From Methylomonas methanica (GTDB lineage: Bacteria; Pseudomonadota; Gammaproteobacteria; Methylococcales; Methylomonadaceae): a DNA stretch of 64,000 nucleotides. The notes under the pieces are model-generated. The model made no database searches, had not been told where the DNA came from, and worked only from the letters and a program-made list of their open reading frames with translations. The stretch is taken from contig NZ_LUUG01000117.1 of NCBI RefSeq assembly GCF_001644035.1, forward strand, positions 62,001 through 126,000, read 5' to 3'. Shown here piece by piece: positions 8,658-17,755 of the stretch. Position numbers and translations under genes: made by a program. The first letter of the stretch is position 1. The number at the start of each line of letters is the position of its first letter.

Positions 8658-9566
8658 GTGCAATTTCTGGCCACTTTCATTATGAAAGGACGGATGCAGG
8701 CCATGACGGTCGCATCCAGCCTGGCCTTGCTATCGCTGCTATTTCCTCCTGTCAGTATTGTAAGTTCAGCCGCTGTCTCATTGGTAACGTTGAGGCGAGG
8801 GGCTAGTGAAGGCTTGTATGTGCTGATTTGCTCATGCCTGGCTGCCGCTGTATTAAGTACCTTATTGATCGGCAATTACCAGTACGCACTGCTTTACGGT
8901 CTGGCCTTTTGGCTGCCGGTTTGGCTGATTTCGATAGTACTGCGCGAGGGCCGCTATCTGACGCTGGCAATTGAAATTGCCGTGTTATTAGGTGTTGCGG
9001 TGGTGCTGGGTATTTATACGATTCAGGAGCAACCGGTACAGCTTTGGCGCGAAGTGTTGAACTTCATGTTACAGCCCATGCTGGAAGGCAAAACCGATGT
9101 GCCGCTGGAGCAAATTAAGCAGTCCGCGGAACTGTTGGCGCATTTCATGACTGGGGTTGCCGCGGCCGGCAGCGTTTACGGCCTGCTGTTCGGTTTGTTT
9201 TTGGCCAGATGGTGGCAAGCGGCGCTATACAACCCGGGCGGTTTCAGAGCCGAGTTTTTGGCCTTGAAAGGGCATGTGCATCTGACATTAATTACCTTGC
9301 TTGTGGCTGGGGTAGCGATGTTGACGTCGGGCAAAACCGCAGAGTTGTGCTGGAACGTGTTGTTGGTGCTACTGGTGACCTATACGATGATAGGCACCGC
9401 CGTGTTGCACGCCACGTTCTCGGTCATGAAGGGTAGTCGTTTCATGGTGCCTTTTTTATACGTGACGTTGATGTTGATCCCGCATGTGATGGTGGTGATC
9501 GTGTTATGCGGACTGACCGACACTTGGCTGGACTTACGAAATAAACTAAAACCAAATGGGGCGTAA
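8658..9566 (+). CDS. DUF2232/YybS-like integral membrane protein
   Basis: 302 residues with about eight hydrophobic segments spread over the whole length and no soluble domain. The GTG start at 8658 follows the rpsR stop by 21 bases and the gene ends 46 bases before rplI, so it lies inside the ribosomal protein operon. Membrane proteins of the DUF2232 (YybS-like) family occupy exactly this slot between rpsR and rplI in many bacteria. Its biochemical role is unknown to me; the fold resembles small-solute transport components. The family call rests on position and topology rather than on a specific motif. Confidence 0.75.
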   Translation: MQFLATFIMKGRMQAMTVASSLALLSLLFPPVSIVSSAAVSLVTLRRGASEGLYVLICSCLAAAVLSTLLIGNYQYALLYGLAFWLPVWLISIVLREGRYLTLAIEIAVLLGVAVVLGIYTIQEQPVQLWREVLNFMLQPMLEGKTDVPLEQIKQSAELLAHFMTGVAAAGSVYGLLFGLFLARWWQAALYNPGGFRAEFLALKGHVHLTLITLLVAGVAMLTSGKTAELCWNVLLVLLVTYTMIGTAVLHATFSVMKGSRFMVPFLYVTLMLIPHVMVVIVLCGLTDTWLDLRNKLKPNGA

Positions 9567-9612
9567 GCTCCCGATTTTTCGACAATCAAGTCGATCTAAG
9601 AGGTAGAAAACG

Positions 9613-10059
9613 ATGGAAGTCATTCTTCTGGAAAAAACGGCGAACCTGGGTAACCTGGGCGACAAAGTAACCATCAAAGCGGGTTACGGCAGAAATTATC
9701 TGATTCCGCAAGGCAAAGCAGTTCCTGCAACGCCTAAAAAAATCAGAGAGTTTGAAGAGCGCCGCGCCGAGCTGGAAAAACAAGCGGCTGAAAAATTGGC
9801 GGCTGCCACAGCTCGTGGCGAAGCGATCAGCAAATTGAACGTGTCTATCGCGCACAAAACCGGTGACGAAGGCCGTTTGTTCGGTTCGGTCGGTACGCAA
9901 AACATTGCAGATGCTATTACTGCTGCCGGCATTAAAGTCGAGAAACACGAAATACGTTTGCCGAACGGCGTTATCCGCAACATCGGCGAATACGACATCG
10001 CTATCAATCTGCATACCGACGTCGTTATTACGCTGCCGGTAAAAGTGGTAGCCGAGTAA
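9613..10059 (+). CDS. rplI: 50S ribosomal protein L9
   Basis: 148 residues, the standard length. The N-terminal signature is complete: [19 protein letters not shown], then [21 protein letters not shown] long charged helix (about 40-75) links the two domains. The C-terminal RNA-binding domain contains [16 protein letters not shown]. Ribosome site AAGAGG precedes the ATG. Last ribosomal gene of the operon; hldD starts five bases later and may be read through. Confidence 0.98.
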   Translation: MEVILLEKTANLGNLGDKVTIKAGYGRNYLIPQGKAVPATPKKIREFEERRAELEKQAAEKLAAATARGEAISKLNVSIAHKTGDEGRLFGSVGTQNIADAITAAGIKVEKHEIRLPNGVIRNIGEYDIAINLHTDVVITLPVKVVAE

Positions 10060-10064
10060 AGTCT

Positions 10065-11006
10065 GTGATCATCGTAACCGGTGGCGCCGGCTTCATCGGC
10101 AGCAATCTGGTATTGGGCCTGAATGCTCGCGGTTATGATGATATTTTAGTAGTCGACCATTTGACCAGCGGTATCAAGTACCGAAACTTGGTCGACTGCC
10201 AGATAGCGGATTATCTGGACAGAAGCACCTTTTTGGAACGACTCCAACAAGGTGCTTTCCAAGCAGAAACGATAGAAGCCATCTTCCATCAGGGCGCCTG
10301 TTCCAGCACCACCGAGTGGGACGGCCGTTACATGATGGACAACAATTATGAATACAGCAAAACCCTGTTTCATTATTGCCAAAGCCACAAAATCCCGTTT
10401 ATTTACGCCTCCAGCGCCGCTACTTACGGTGCAGATTTAACCTTCAAGGAAGCATTGGCTTATGAAGGTCCGCTGAATGTCTACGGTTATTCCAAGTTTC
10501 AATTCGATCAATATTTGCGCAGACACCAAAAGCTGAAGGCGCAAGTAGTGGGTTTACGTTATTTCAATGTCTATGGTCCGCGCGAAGCCCATAAGGGCAG
10601 CATGGCCAGCGTCGCCTTTCATCTGAATAATCAGATTAAAGAGTCCGACGAATTACGTTTATTCGAAGGTTGCGACGGTTACGGCAACGGCGAACAGCGC
10701 CGCGACTTTGTTTATGTTGGCGACGTGGTGGATATTAATCTTTGGTTTCTGGACAATCCCCAGGTATCCGGCATCTATAATTGCGGTACCGGCCGTAGCC
10801 AGACGTTTAACGATGTTGCCAACGCGGTGATTCGTTATCACCAACGTGGGCAGATCAAGTACATACCGTTCCCCGAGCACCTGAAAGGTTGCTATCAAAG
10901 TTTTACCGAAGCTAACCTCGAAAATCTGCGATCTACCGGGTGTCAGCATCAATTCAAAAGTGTCGAGCAAGGCGTACAACTTTATATGGAATGGTTGAAC
11001 CGCTAG
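10065..11006 (+). CDS. hldD: ADP-L-glycero-D-manno-heptose 6-epimerase
   Basis: 313 residues with the Rossmann loop [12 protein letters not shown] at the N-terminus. Family landmarks include [15 protein letters not shown], the YxxxK catalytic pair in [11 protein letters not shown], and [12 protein letters not shown]. HldD epimerises ADP-D-glycero-D-manno-heptose to the L form used in the lipopolysaccharide inner core, acting in the cytoplasm with NADP. GTG start five bases after rplI; length and motifs match E. coli HldD (about 310 residues). With waaA further right it indicates a heptose/Kdo-containing LPS core. Confidence 0.93.
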   Translation: MIIVTGGAGFIGSNLVLGLNARGYDDILVVDHLTSGIKYRNLVDCQIADYLDRSTFLERLQQGAFQAETIEAIFHQGACSSTTEWDGRYMMDNNYEYSKTLFHYCQSHKIPFIYASSAATYGADLTFKEALAYEGPLNVYGYSKFQFDQYLRRHQKLKAQVVGLRYFNVYGPREAHKGSMASVAFHLNNQIKESDELRLFEGCDGYGNGEQRRDFVYVGDVVDINLWFLDNPQVSGIYNCGTGRSQTFNDVANAVIRYHQRGQIKYIPFPEHLKGCYQSFTEANLENLRSTGCQHQFKSVEQGVQLYMEWLNR

Positions 11007-11144
11007 CGAGCGCTGTTTTGTCATCAACAAGGTGACAGTCTTAAGGTAAATTCCGGCATATTTCGTTGTTTTTCTAAAGCATAGCCGCGGACCCGGTTGT
11101 AAAATATCCTTTCTTTCCGTCAACAGTAACTGCCGAGAACGCAG

Positions 11145-11303
11145 ATGAGTCGCCGAACGGCAATTCGCATTGCCCATTCTTGTTTATCGGACCCCCAGCG
11201 GGCGGTTGAAGAGCTTGCTTTAGGGTTGCTGCAAGCCGTACGGCTTTGGTTATTTTCTTTTGCTCGACTAGTTACGACCGAACTTTGCTGGCTTCCGAAA
11301 TAA
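11145..11303 (+). pseudogene. N-terminal segment of the FIST gene, out of frame with the rest
   Basis: ATG 11145 opens a 52-codon frame whose first ~32 residues (MSRRTAIRIAHSCLSDPQRA and VEELALGLLQAVRL) look like the start of a FIST-domain protein. It then runs into an unrelated tail and stops at 11301. The homologous continuation (VIFFCSTSYDR) is in the -1 frame beginning at 11246. Adding one base near 11240-11248 (for example in CTTTGG) joins the two halves smoothly. So either a one-base deletion, a sequencing error or frameshifting explains it. Confidence 0.6.
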
Positions 11304-12304
11304 GACGCCGATTTCAAGGTATACAAGTCATTGGCTGCACGACCTCTGGCGAAATAGGCGATGCAGGACTGAGTCAACAAAGTCTGGTAGGTGTCGGCTT
11401 TTCCGCGCCGGATTTTATTGCGACCAGTGGGCTAATCCCTAACTTGCAACAGTTTCAAATCGCCGAAGGGCATGCGCTTGCCAACGAACTATTGTATGGC
11501 TTGCAAGATAGAGTTACGCATCTTAATGCCGAAAATTGTTTCGGTTTTTTGTTGATCGACGGCTTATCGGTGCGCGAAGAGCAGGTCACCCATGCGATAC
11601 AAGACGCATTAGGCAATATCGCCATGATTGGCGGCTCGGCGGCCGACGACTTGCTGTTCCATAAAACATACGTTTATTGCGATGGTGATTTTCATGCGGA
11701 CAGTGCCTTGTTGTTGCTGATGCATACGTCGTCACCTTTTAAAATCTTCAAAGCGCAACATTTTGTACCGACGGCGGAAAGATTGGTGGTCACGCACGCC
11801 GATGCCAGACGGCGCATCGTACATGAAATCAATGGTCTACCGGCGGCCCCGGAATACGCCAGACTCATCGGAGTTTCGGTAGAAGCGTTAAAACCTGCGC
11901 ATTTTGCCGCAGCGCCGGTCGTGGTAGCTATCGATGGTAGCTTTTATGTGCGGGCGATTCGCAGTGCCAATGATGATCAAAGTCTGACTTTTTACTGTGC
12001 TATCGAGGAAGGCTTGGTGTTGAGAGTTGCGCGTGGGGTGGATCCTATCGAAAATCTACAACAGGCTTTTGCCGAAGTTCGGGCCGAGATTGGCCAACCT
12101 CAGGTGGTTATAGCGTGTGATTGCATACTCCGAAAGCTGGAACTGATACAGCGCGGCTTGGCGGCGCAAGCAGCACAAATACTCGGCGATAACAATGTGA
12201 TAGGTTTCAATACCTATGGCGAACAGTTTCGGGGCGTGCATGTCAATCAGACGTTCGCCGCTGTTGCCATAGGTGCAGTTGACGGGTGCGACGGGGATGA
12301 TTGA
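11246..12304 (+). CDS. FIST-domain sensory protein (5' end frameshifted)
   Basis: The open frame encodes 352 residues. FIST_N begins at the very first residues (VIFFCSTSYDR; GIQVIGCTTSGEIGD) and FIST_C occupies the last ~130 (ENLQQAFAEV; QVVIACDCILRK; NVIGFNTYGEQF; HVNQTFAAVAIG). FIST domains are thought to bind small ligands such as amino acids and are found in signal-transduction proteins. The only start in frame is TTG at 11246, which truncates the domain; the missing ~32 residues are found in another frame from 11145. The stop overlaps the start of the diguanylate cyclase by 8 bases, so the two genes are probably co-translated as a sensor-output pair. Function as a cytoplasmic sensor is inferred. 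Confidence 0.8.
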   Translation: MVIFFCSTSYDRTLLASEIRRRFQGIQVIGCTTSGEIGDAGLSQQSLVGVGFSAPDFIATSGLIPNLQQFQIAEGHALANELLYGLQDRVTHLNAENCFGFLLIDGLSVREEQVTHAIQDALGNIAMIGGSAADDLLFHKTYVYCDGDFHADSALLLLMHTSSPFKIFKAQHFVPTAERLVVTHADARRRIVHEINGLPAAPEYARLIGVSVEALKPAHFAAAPVVVAIDGSFYVRAIRSANDDQSLTFYCAIEEGLVLRVARGVDPIENLQQAFAEVRAEIGQPQVVIACDCILRKLELIQRGLAAQAAQILGDNNVIGFNTYGEQFRGVHVNQTFAAVAIGAVDGCDGDD

Positions 12305-13430
12305 GTCGGATGCACGCGATTTAGAGAGCGAATTAAAGGCGGAAATCGTTCGTCTCAATAAGGTCGTAGAAGCCTTGATGAATCGAGTGGAGCGCAGTTC
12401 CACCCAGCATTGTTCGGATTTCGATCAGTTTCAAACCACCATCATGTTGGAGAGTTTGGTGCGCGCTCGGACAAAGGAATTGGAAGCGGCATTGCGGGAG
12501 AATGAGAAAATCAATCGGGCGCTGCAAGAAGCCGAGGAAAAGTTTCACCGGGTTCTGGATCAATCCTTGGTTGGCATAACGATGATTATCGAAGACCGTT
12601 TCCATTATGTGAATCCTAAGTTTGCGGAAATCTTTGATTACGAGGTCGATCAACTCTTGACTATGGGTATGATGGAATTAATCAGTGATGCCGATCGGCC
12701 CGCTCTGCGCGAAGTGATGCAGAATGCCTTAAACAAGGATCGTTCGACAGTTAGTCTCATCGCCAATGCCGTTCGCCGGAATGGTGAGCTGATCACGGTT
12801 GAGGTATCCGGTAGTCAGGCAATTGATATAGGCGGCAAACCTGCTTTGATCGCGGTGTTGGCAGATATCAGCGAGCGCTTGCAGTCCGAGCGGCAAGTCA
12901 AAGCCCTGCATGAACAGCTTCAATACCAGGCGATTCACGATCCCTTGACCGGGCTGTATAACCGGCTGTTCCTAAACGAAAACTTGGAACGTGAATTGCT
13001 GTTGGCCGAGCGGCAAGGCTATCAGGTGAGCGTGGTGATGAGCGATCTGGATCATTTTAAAATGATCAACGATTGTTACGGACATCAGGCCGGCGATGCA
13101 GTGTTGAAAGTATTCGCCGATATCATGAAGCGTCATGCCCGCGCTAGCGATTTGGATTGCCGGTATGGCGGCGAAGAGTTTTTTCTGGTGTTGCCGGACA
13201 CCTCGCAACAAACAGCCAGTGAGCGTGCCGAATTGATACGTTCGGCGCTGGTTGCCCAGCCTGTTGCAGTTGCCGACAGAGCTATTGCCGTAACTGCGTC
13301 GTTTGGCGTGGCCACATATCCGGCAAATGGCCTCTCTTCGGCGGCATTGATCGGGGCGGCGGATAAAGCGCTTTATGCTGCCAAGGACGCCGGGCGTAAT
13401 CGCGTCATGTCATCTCCCCTGCAATCGTAG
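12297..13430 (+). CDS. PAS-GGDEF diguanylate cyclase
   Basis: 377 residues from ATG 12297. Order of parts: a predicted coiled coil (about 5-85), a PAS domain (about 80-190, EEKFHRVLDQSLVGI), and a GGDEF domain (about 205-370) with IHDPLTGLYNR and YGHQAGD. The active-site loop is GGEEF (291-295), competent for c-di-GMP synthesis. The inhibitory site RxxD is present as RASD, exactly five residues before GGEEF, so product inhibition is expected. No transmembrane segment. It overlaps the FIST gene by eight bases, suggesting that the FIST protein signals through c-di-GMP. An in-frame codon at 12273 would extend it further into the FIST gene and is less likely. Confidence 0.92.
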   Translation: MIESDARDLESELKAEIVRLNKVVEALMNRVERSSTQHCSDFDQFQTTIMLESLVRARTKELEAALRENEKINRALQEAEEKFHRVLDQSLVGITMIIEDRFHYVNPKFAEIFDYEVDQLLTMGMMELISDADRPALREVMQNALNKDRSTVSLIANAVRRNGELITVEVSGSQAIDIGGKPALIAVLADISERLQSERQVKALHEQLQYQAIHDPLTGLYNRLFLNENLERELLLAERQGYQVSVVMSDLDHFKMINDCYGHQAGDAVLKVFADIMKRHARASDLDCRYGGEEFFLVLPDTSQQTASERAELIRSALVAQPVAVADRAIAVTASFGVATYPANGLSSAALIGAADKALYAAKDAGRNRVMSSPLQS

Positions 13431-13556
13431 CCGGCTTTTTGTAGTCCACGTTTCGGATAGCCCGACTCGGTTTGTTTCCGCTGCTAAGCTCTTGCCGATT
13501 GCTCTGAACGGCGTATGCTTATAGTCATAAGCATAACAATAGCCAAGGAGCGCATC

Positions 13557-15950
13557 ATGTCCAAGCAAGATCAATACATCCGCTGGTTTTCTGAACTCAC
13601 CATCAACGACATCCCTTTGGTTGGCGGTAAAAATGCCTCGCTCGGCGAGATGTATCGCGAGTTGGCCTCGGAGGGCGTGATTGTCCCCAACGGTTTCGCA
13701 ATTACCGCCGAAGCTTACCGTTATATGCTGGATCAGGCCGGCGTTTGGCCGCATTTGCACGCTTTACTCGATGATGTCGATGCCGACGACGTCGCAGAGT
13801 TGGCGCGCCGCGCACAACAAGCCCGTGATTTGGTTTACGCAGCACCGCTGCCCGCTGATTTGCAGCAGCAAATTCTGGATGCTTTTGGGCAATTACAACA
13901 ACAATACCCGGAAGATTTGACCGTTGCGGTGCGCAGTTCCGCGACCGCCGAAGATTTGCCTACTGCCAGCTTTGCCGGTCAGCAAGATACCTATCTGAAT
14001 ATCCGCGGCGGCCAAGCCTTGCTGGATGCCTGCAAGCGTTGCTTCGCCAGTTTGTTTACCGACCGGGCCATTCATTACCGGCTGGATCAGGGCTTCGATC
14101 ATTTCAAGATCGGTTTGTCGATTGGGGTGATGAAAATGGTGCGTTCCGATCTGGCCGCCAGTGGCGTGATGTTTTCCTTGGATACCGAATCCGGCTTCGA
14201 CGATGCGGTATTTATCACCGGCGCTTACGGTTTGGGGGAAAACGTCGTGCAGGGCGCGGTCGATCCCGACGAATTTTATGTGCATAAACCCACTTTCGCC
14301 CAAGGCTATCGCGCCGTATTGCGGCGTACGCTAGGCGCGAAAAAAATCAAGATGATTTATAGCGACGGCCGCACTCGCGAACCGATTCGTAATGTTGCCA
14401 CCTCAAACCACGAGCGCCGGCAGTTTTGTATCAATGACGCCGAAGTGCTGCAATTGGCTGACTACGCTCTAAAAATCGAACGCCATTATGGCCGGCCTAT
14501 GGATATGGAATGGGCCAAAGACGGGCTGGACGGCAAGCTTTATATCGTGCAGGCCCGCCCGGAAACCGTGGCTTCGCAAAAAGTGGGTAATGTGTTGGAG
14601 CAATACCAGCTCAAGCAAGCAGGCGAAGCCATCGTCAAGGGCCATGCGGTCGGCAGCAAGATCGCGGTGGGTCAGGCGCGGGTGATAGACAACGTGGCCA
14701 AACTCGGTAGTTTCAAACCAGGCGAAGTGCTGGTAGCCGACATGACTACTCCGGACTGGGAGCCGGTGATGAAAACTGCCGCTGCTATTGTCACCAATCG
14801 CGGTGGCAGAACCTGTCATGCGGCGATCATAGCCCGCGAATTGGGCGTGCCGGCCGTGATAGGTTGCGAGAACGCGACGGCAGCGATAACCAGTGGCAGC
14901 GTGGTCACGGTATCTTGCGCGGAAGGCGATGTCGGCAAAGTCTATGCTGGCCGGCTGGATTTCGAGGTCAAGCATACTGATTTGTCGCAACTCCAGCGGC
15001 CAAAAACCAAGATCATGCTCAATCTGGGCAATCCGGAGTTGGCTTTTAAACTCAGCTTCTTGCCGAATGACGGCGTCGGTTTGGCGCGGATGGAATTTAT
15101 TATCACCGAATATATCAAGGCGCATCCAATGGCTTTGATTCACCCCGAAAAAATCGAAGATGTCGGCGAGCTGGATCAACTTAAGCAATTGACCGAGGGC
15201 TATGCCAAACCGGAAGAGTTCTTCATTCAACGTCTGGCGGAAGGAGTAGGCACCATAGCTGCGGCGTTTTATCCCAAGCCGGTGGTGGTGCGGATGTCGG
15301 ATTTTAAAACCAACGAGTACGCGACCTTGTTGGGCGGGCGTTGGTTCGAGCGCGACGAGGCTAATCCGATGATCGGTTTTCGCGGTGCCTCCCGCTATGT
15401 GCATCCGGCTTATGCCGAAGGGTTTGCCTTGGAATGTGCGGCAATGAAACGGGTCCGCGAGCAGATGGGCCTGAAGAATGTGGTGTTGATGATCCCTTTT
15501 TGTCGGCGGAAAGAGGAGGCCGAACGGGTATTGGCTTACATGGCGGAACTGGGTTTAAAACGCGGCGATGACGGCCTGGAAATTTACGTGATGTGCGAGA
15601 TACCGAATAACGTCATCTTGATCGATGAATTCGCCAAATTGTTCGATGGTTTTTCGATCGGTTCCAACGACTTGACGCAATTGACCTTGGGGGTGGACCG
15701 CGATTCGGAAATCGTCGCCAACGATTTCGACGAGCGGGACGCCGGCGTGAAGACCATGATCAAGTGGGCCGTGGAAGGCGCTCGCCGCAACGGTAGACAT
15801 TCGGGTTTGTGCGGTCAAGCGCCGTCAGATTATCCGGAAATGGCCGAATATTTGGTCGAAATCGGCATCGATTCGATGAGTTTGAATCCGGATACGGTGT
15901 TGCAGACTACCCGGAGTGTGTTGGATTTGGAACGTAGATTGGGGCGCTAG
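13557..15950 (+). CDS. ppsA: Phosphoenolpyruvate synthase
   Basis: 797 residues from ATG 13557, which has the ribosome site AAGGAG; an upstream in-frame ATG at 13515 is rejected because the added residues are not family-like. PpsA makes PEP from pyruvate and ATP, releasing AMP and phosphate. The N-terminal ATP-grasp region has FSELTINDIPLVGGKNASLG. The swivelling phosphohistidine domain has GGRTCHAAIIARELGVPAVI. The C-terminal barrel has SIGSNDLTQLTLGVDRDS and the catalytic-Cys motif SGLCGQAPSDYPE. It supports gluconeogenesis and C1 assimilation. Monocistronic by spacing. Confidence 0.96.
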   Translation: MSKQDQYIRWFSELTINDIPLVGGKNASLGEMYRELASEGVIVPNGFAITAEAYRYMLDQAGVWPHLHALLDDVDADDVAELARRAQQARDLVYAAPLPADLQQQILDAFGQLQQQYPEDLTVAVRSSATAEDLPTASFAGQQDTYLNIRGGQALLDACKRCFASLFTDRAIHYRLDQGFDHFKIGLSIGVMKMVRSDLAASGVMFSLDTESGFDDAVFITGAYGLGENVVQGAVDPDEFYVHKPTFAQGYRAVLRRTLGAKKIKMIYSDGRTREPIRNVATSNHERRQFCINDAEVLQLADYALKIERHYGRPMDMEWAKDGLDGKLYIVQARPETVASQKVGNVLEQYQLKQAGEAIVKGHAVGSKIAVGQARVIDNVAKLGSFKPGEVLVADMTTPDWEPVMKTAAAIVTNRGGRTCHAAIIARELGVPAVIGCENATAAITSGSVVTVSCAEGDVGKVYAGRLDFEVKHTDLSQLQRPKTKIMLNLGNPELAFKLSFLPNDGVGLARMEFIITEYIKAHPMALIHPEKIEDVGELDQLKQLTEGYAKPEEFFIQRLAEGVGTIAAAFYPKPVVVRMSDFKTNEYATLLGGRWFERDEANPMIGFRGASRYVHPAYAEGFALECAAMKRVREQMGLKNVVLMIPFCRRKEEAERVLAYMAELGLKRGDDGLEIYVMCEIPNNVILIDEFAKLFDGFSIGSNDLTQLTLGVDRDSEIVANDFDERDAGVKTMIKWAVEGARRNGRHSGLCGQAPSDYPEMAEYLVEIGIDSMSLNPDTVLQTTRSVLDLERRLGR

Positions 15951-16379
15951 CTATGATTTGCTTTTGATTGCCTTGGCCGCCCTGTTACTCATCGCTGGGT
16001 TAAATGCCAGGGATGGCTCTGTCGCCGAACAGTCAGGGTGACGACCATACAAAAACGACAGATATTGCGGCTGATTTTTAAATGGAGCGTTAAGCCTAAA
16101 TCAGTCTTGTTCCGGAACACAGGCTGGAAAAATTTACTTGAGTAAGCGGAAAAATCTGAATTATGTTATTTCACCTGTTTTTTGTGAGCTAAATCACGGA
16201 TTTTGCTTGAGCGCTGAGAATAAGTAAATTCTAATTGTTTGTAATTAATACGTTTTATAGATGGCATAGGGATTGCGTTATGGAGGCAGGCGCCTGTCAG
16301 TCATGGCTTACAAGATTGTTGATCAGTCTTGGGGCCTAAGGTGCTTTCTCCCCTAACTTGAGATTTAAGGTAAAAACGT
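15951..16379 (+). promoter_or_regulatory. 429-base regulatory gap before the PEP-CTERM gene
   Basis: No gene seen. It holds a perfect 12-base palindrome TGTTCCGGAACA (16108-16119) and a CRP/FNR-like dyad TGTGA-N6-TCACG (16183-16198). The sigma-54 promoter at 16262-16276 is listed separately. The arrangement (dyad about 145 bases before a -24/-12 promoter) is that of an enhancer-dependent gene. Confidence 0.5.
16262..16276 (+). promoter_or_regulatory. Sigma-54 (-24/-12) promoter of the PEP-CTERM gene
   Basis: TGGCATAGGGATTGC matches TGGCAC-N5-TTGC at all key positions except the sixth base. It lies 104 bases before the ATG at 16380. This is the best sigma-54 match seen in the window. Confidence 0.7.
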
Positions 16380-17321
16380 ATGATCAAAACAAAATTGGCT
16401 AAGGCTGTTTCCATGGCCGTTGCTGGTGTGGCTCTATCAGCCGGCGCGACAACTGCTTCTGCCCACGTCATGTACAACACTTTCACCACCACTTCGGCCA
16501 GTTCTACGGATGGCTGGACACGGGTCAACGATATCGGTTCCACGAATTCAACAACAGGTGTGTATACCCCGCCTGATGGAATCTTTACCGGTCCGGAAAG
16601 TAAGGGAAACAGTGGTAATCTGGTACCTTGGGTCGGTACCGCTGGCGGAGCGTTGCCTTTCGGTTACGCCGGTTCTTCTCATTTGAACTGGGCGGCCCAC
16701 TTGCATTCAGCGGGTTCATCACTGACAGTTTCGGCAGCGGATGCCTTGGCGGATTACGGTGTAGCTGCCGAAATTGATACCGGTGCTGGCGCCTGGCTGG
16801 ATGCTGGTGGTGTTAGCTCGACTGGCGCGCCAATCGCCCCAACAGGTTGGAGACATCAAACTGATATTGGTTTGATCAAGTCAGATGTCACACAAAAAGT
16901 GACTATTAACCTGTCAACCTTAGGATCCTTCAACAATAATTTCGGTGTTACCGTATTTACGGGTATGGATACCAATACCGGTAACTATTCTCATCACGGT
17001 AGCTGGAATTGCCCAACTTGTGCGACTCCAAAACCTTTAACCGCCAGTAACCCTTTTGGTACCTCGGGTTTGGCTTATTTGACCCACGATGAGTCAGTCG
17101 ATGCGCTTAATGGCTTGACCTTTACCGCAGTTGCCGGTCAGATCTATTCGATTTACCTGGGTGGTAACGGCGTAGGAAGATGGAGCCAAAATGTTGCAGG
17201 TTATTCAATGGACATCACTACCTCGGCAGTACCTGTTCCCGGCGCAGTTTGGTTGTTCGGCAGCGCGATGGCCGGCCTGATCGGTTTTGGCGGTCGTCGT
17301 AAAGCAGCGGTAGCAGCTTAA
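16380..17321 (+). CDS. Secreted PEP-CTERM sorting-domain protein
   Basis: 313 residues. The N-terminus is a Sec signal peptide (MIKTKLAKAVSMAVAGVAL, cleavage near ASA-H at about 28). The mature part is rich in Gly, Ser, Thr and Asn with no domain I recognise. It includes a CPTC pair (about residues 217-220), many His residues and repeated Gly-Asn stretches. The C-terminus is a PEP-CTERM-like tripartite tail: VPVPGAVWLFGSAM, hydrophobic segment, then the basic GGRRK. Proteins with this tail are processed by an exosortase and delivered to the surface or matrix. A sigma-54 promoter lies upstream. An exosortase-associated ligase-like gene occurs at 62.4 kb, though no exosortase gene is in the window. 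Mature function unknown. Confidence 0.85.
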   Translation: MIKTKLAKAVSMAVAGVALSAGATTASAHVMYNTFTTTSASSTDGWTRVNDIGSTNSTTGVYTPPDGIFTGPESKGNSGNLVPWVGTAGGALPFGYAGSSHLNWAAHLHSAGSSLTVSAADALADYGVAAEIDTGAGAWLDAGGVSSTGAPIAPTGWRHQTDIGLIKSDVTQKVTINLSTLGSFNNNFGVTVFTGMDTNTGNYSHHGSWNCPTCATPKPLTASNPFGTSGLAYLTHDESVDALNGLTFTAVAGQIYSIYLGGNGVGRWSQNVAGYSMDITTSAVPVPGAVWLFGSAMAGLIGFGGRRKAAVAA

Positions 17322-17755
17322 GTTTGGAAATATCGCTGCAAATCTCAAGGTTTGTGGCGTTAGGATTTGTTTTTAGGATAGTTCAGGATGATTGCCACGG
17401 ATGGCGCAGCTACCGCCGGTCTGCTTCGAACATCGCAGACCGGTTCAATTCATGGGCCAAGGCTACTCGGTCCTGTCTACCAGTTGCTGAATTGTTGGGC
17501 CAAATATTCTGTTTAGTCTAGGATGTTATTGCTACCCCCAACCGAATCGATACACGCACCCTGGTATTCCGTCAACTTATCGCATCACTGTCACTATCCC
17601 ACTGTGTAGATCAACACCGTTGTGTCCAATCGCAGTTTAGGTCAATTATCGGGAATCAACAGCTTCCTTGCTTTGTTAGATTTCCTGTACTTAATTTTAT
17701 TTTTGGTGCAAAAAGTTAAGGGTTGATCTGCCTGGTCTTAGTCAATACTCAATCA
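17322..17755. other. Non-coding gap after the PEP-CTERM gene
   Basis: 434 bases between a rightward and a leftward gene end. It contains one clear hairpin, listed separately. A 65-codon open frame at 17324-17521 has no ribosome site or recognisable product. Nothing else seen. Confidence 0.5.
17416..17443 (+). terminator. Hairpin downstream of the PEP-CTERM gene
   Basis: Perfect 9-base inverted repeat CCGGTCTGC (17416-17424) and GCAGACCGG (17435-17443) with a 10-base loop, 95 bases after the stop. No real T-run follows, so it may be an RNA-stabilising hairpin or a weak terminator. Confidence 0.35.

Noticed and set aside
11231-11265. Programmed -1 frameshifting in the FIST gene
   Set aside because: No convincing slippery heptamer with a downstream structure; a one-base deletion is simpler.
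14469-15404. 311-codon minus-strand open frame
   Set aside because: Antisense to ppsA; His/Arg-rich composition and no ribosome site.
17324-17521. 65-codon open frame after the PEP-CTERM gene
   Set aside because: Spans the 17416-17443 hairpin, no ribosome site, no conserved pattern.
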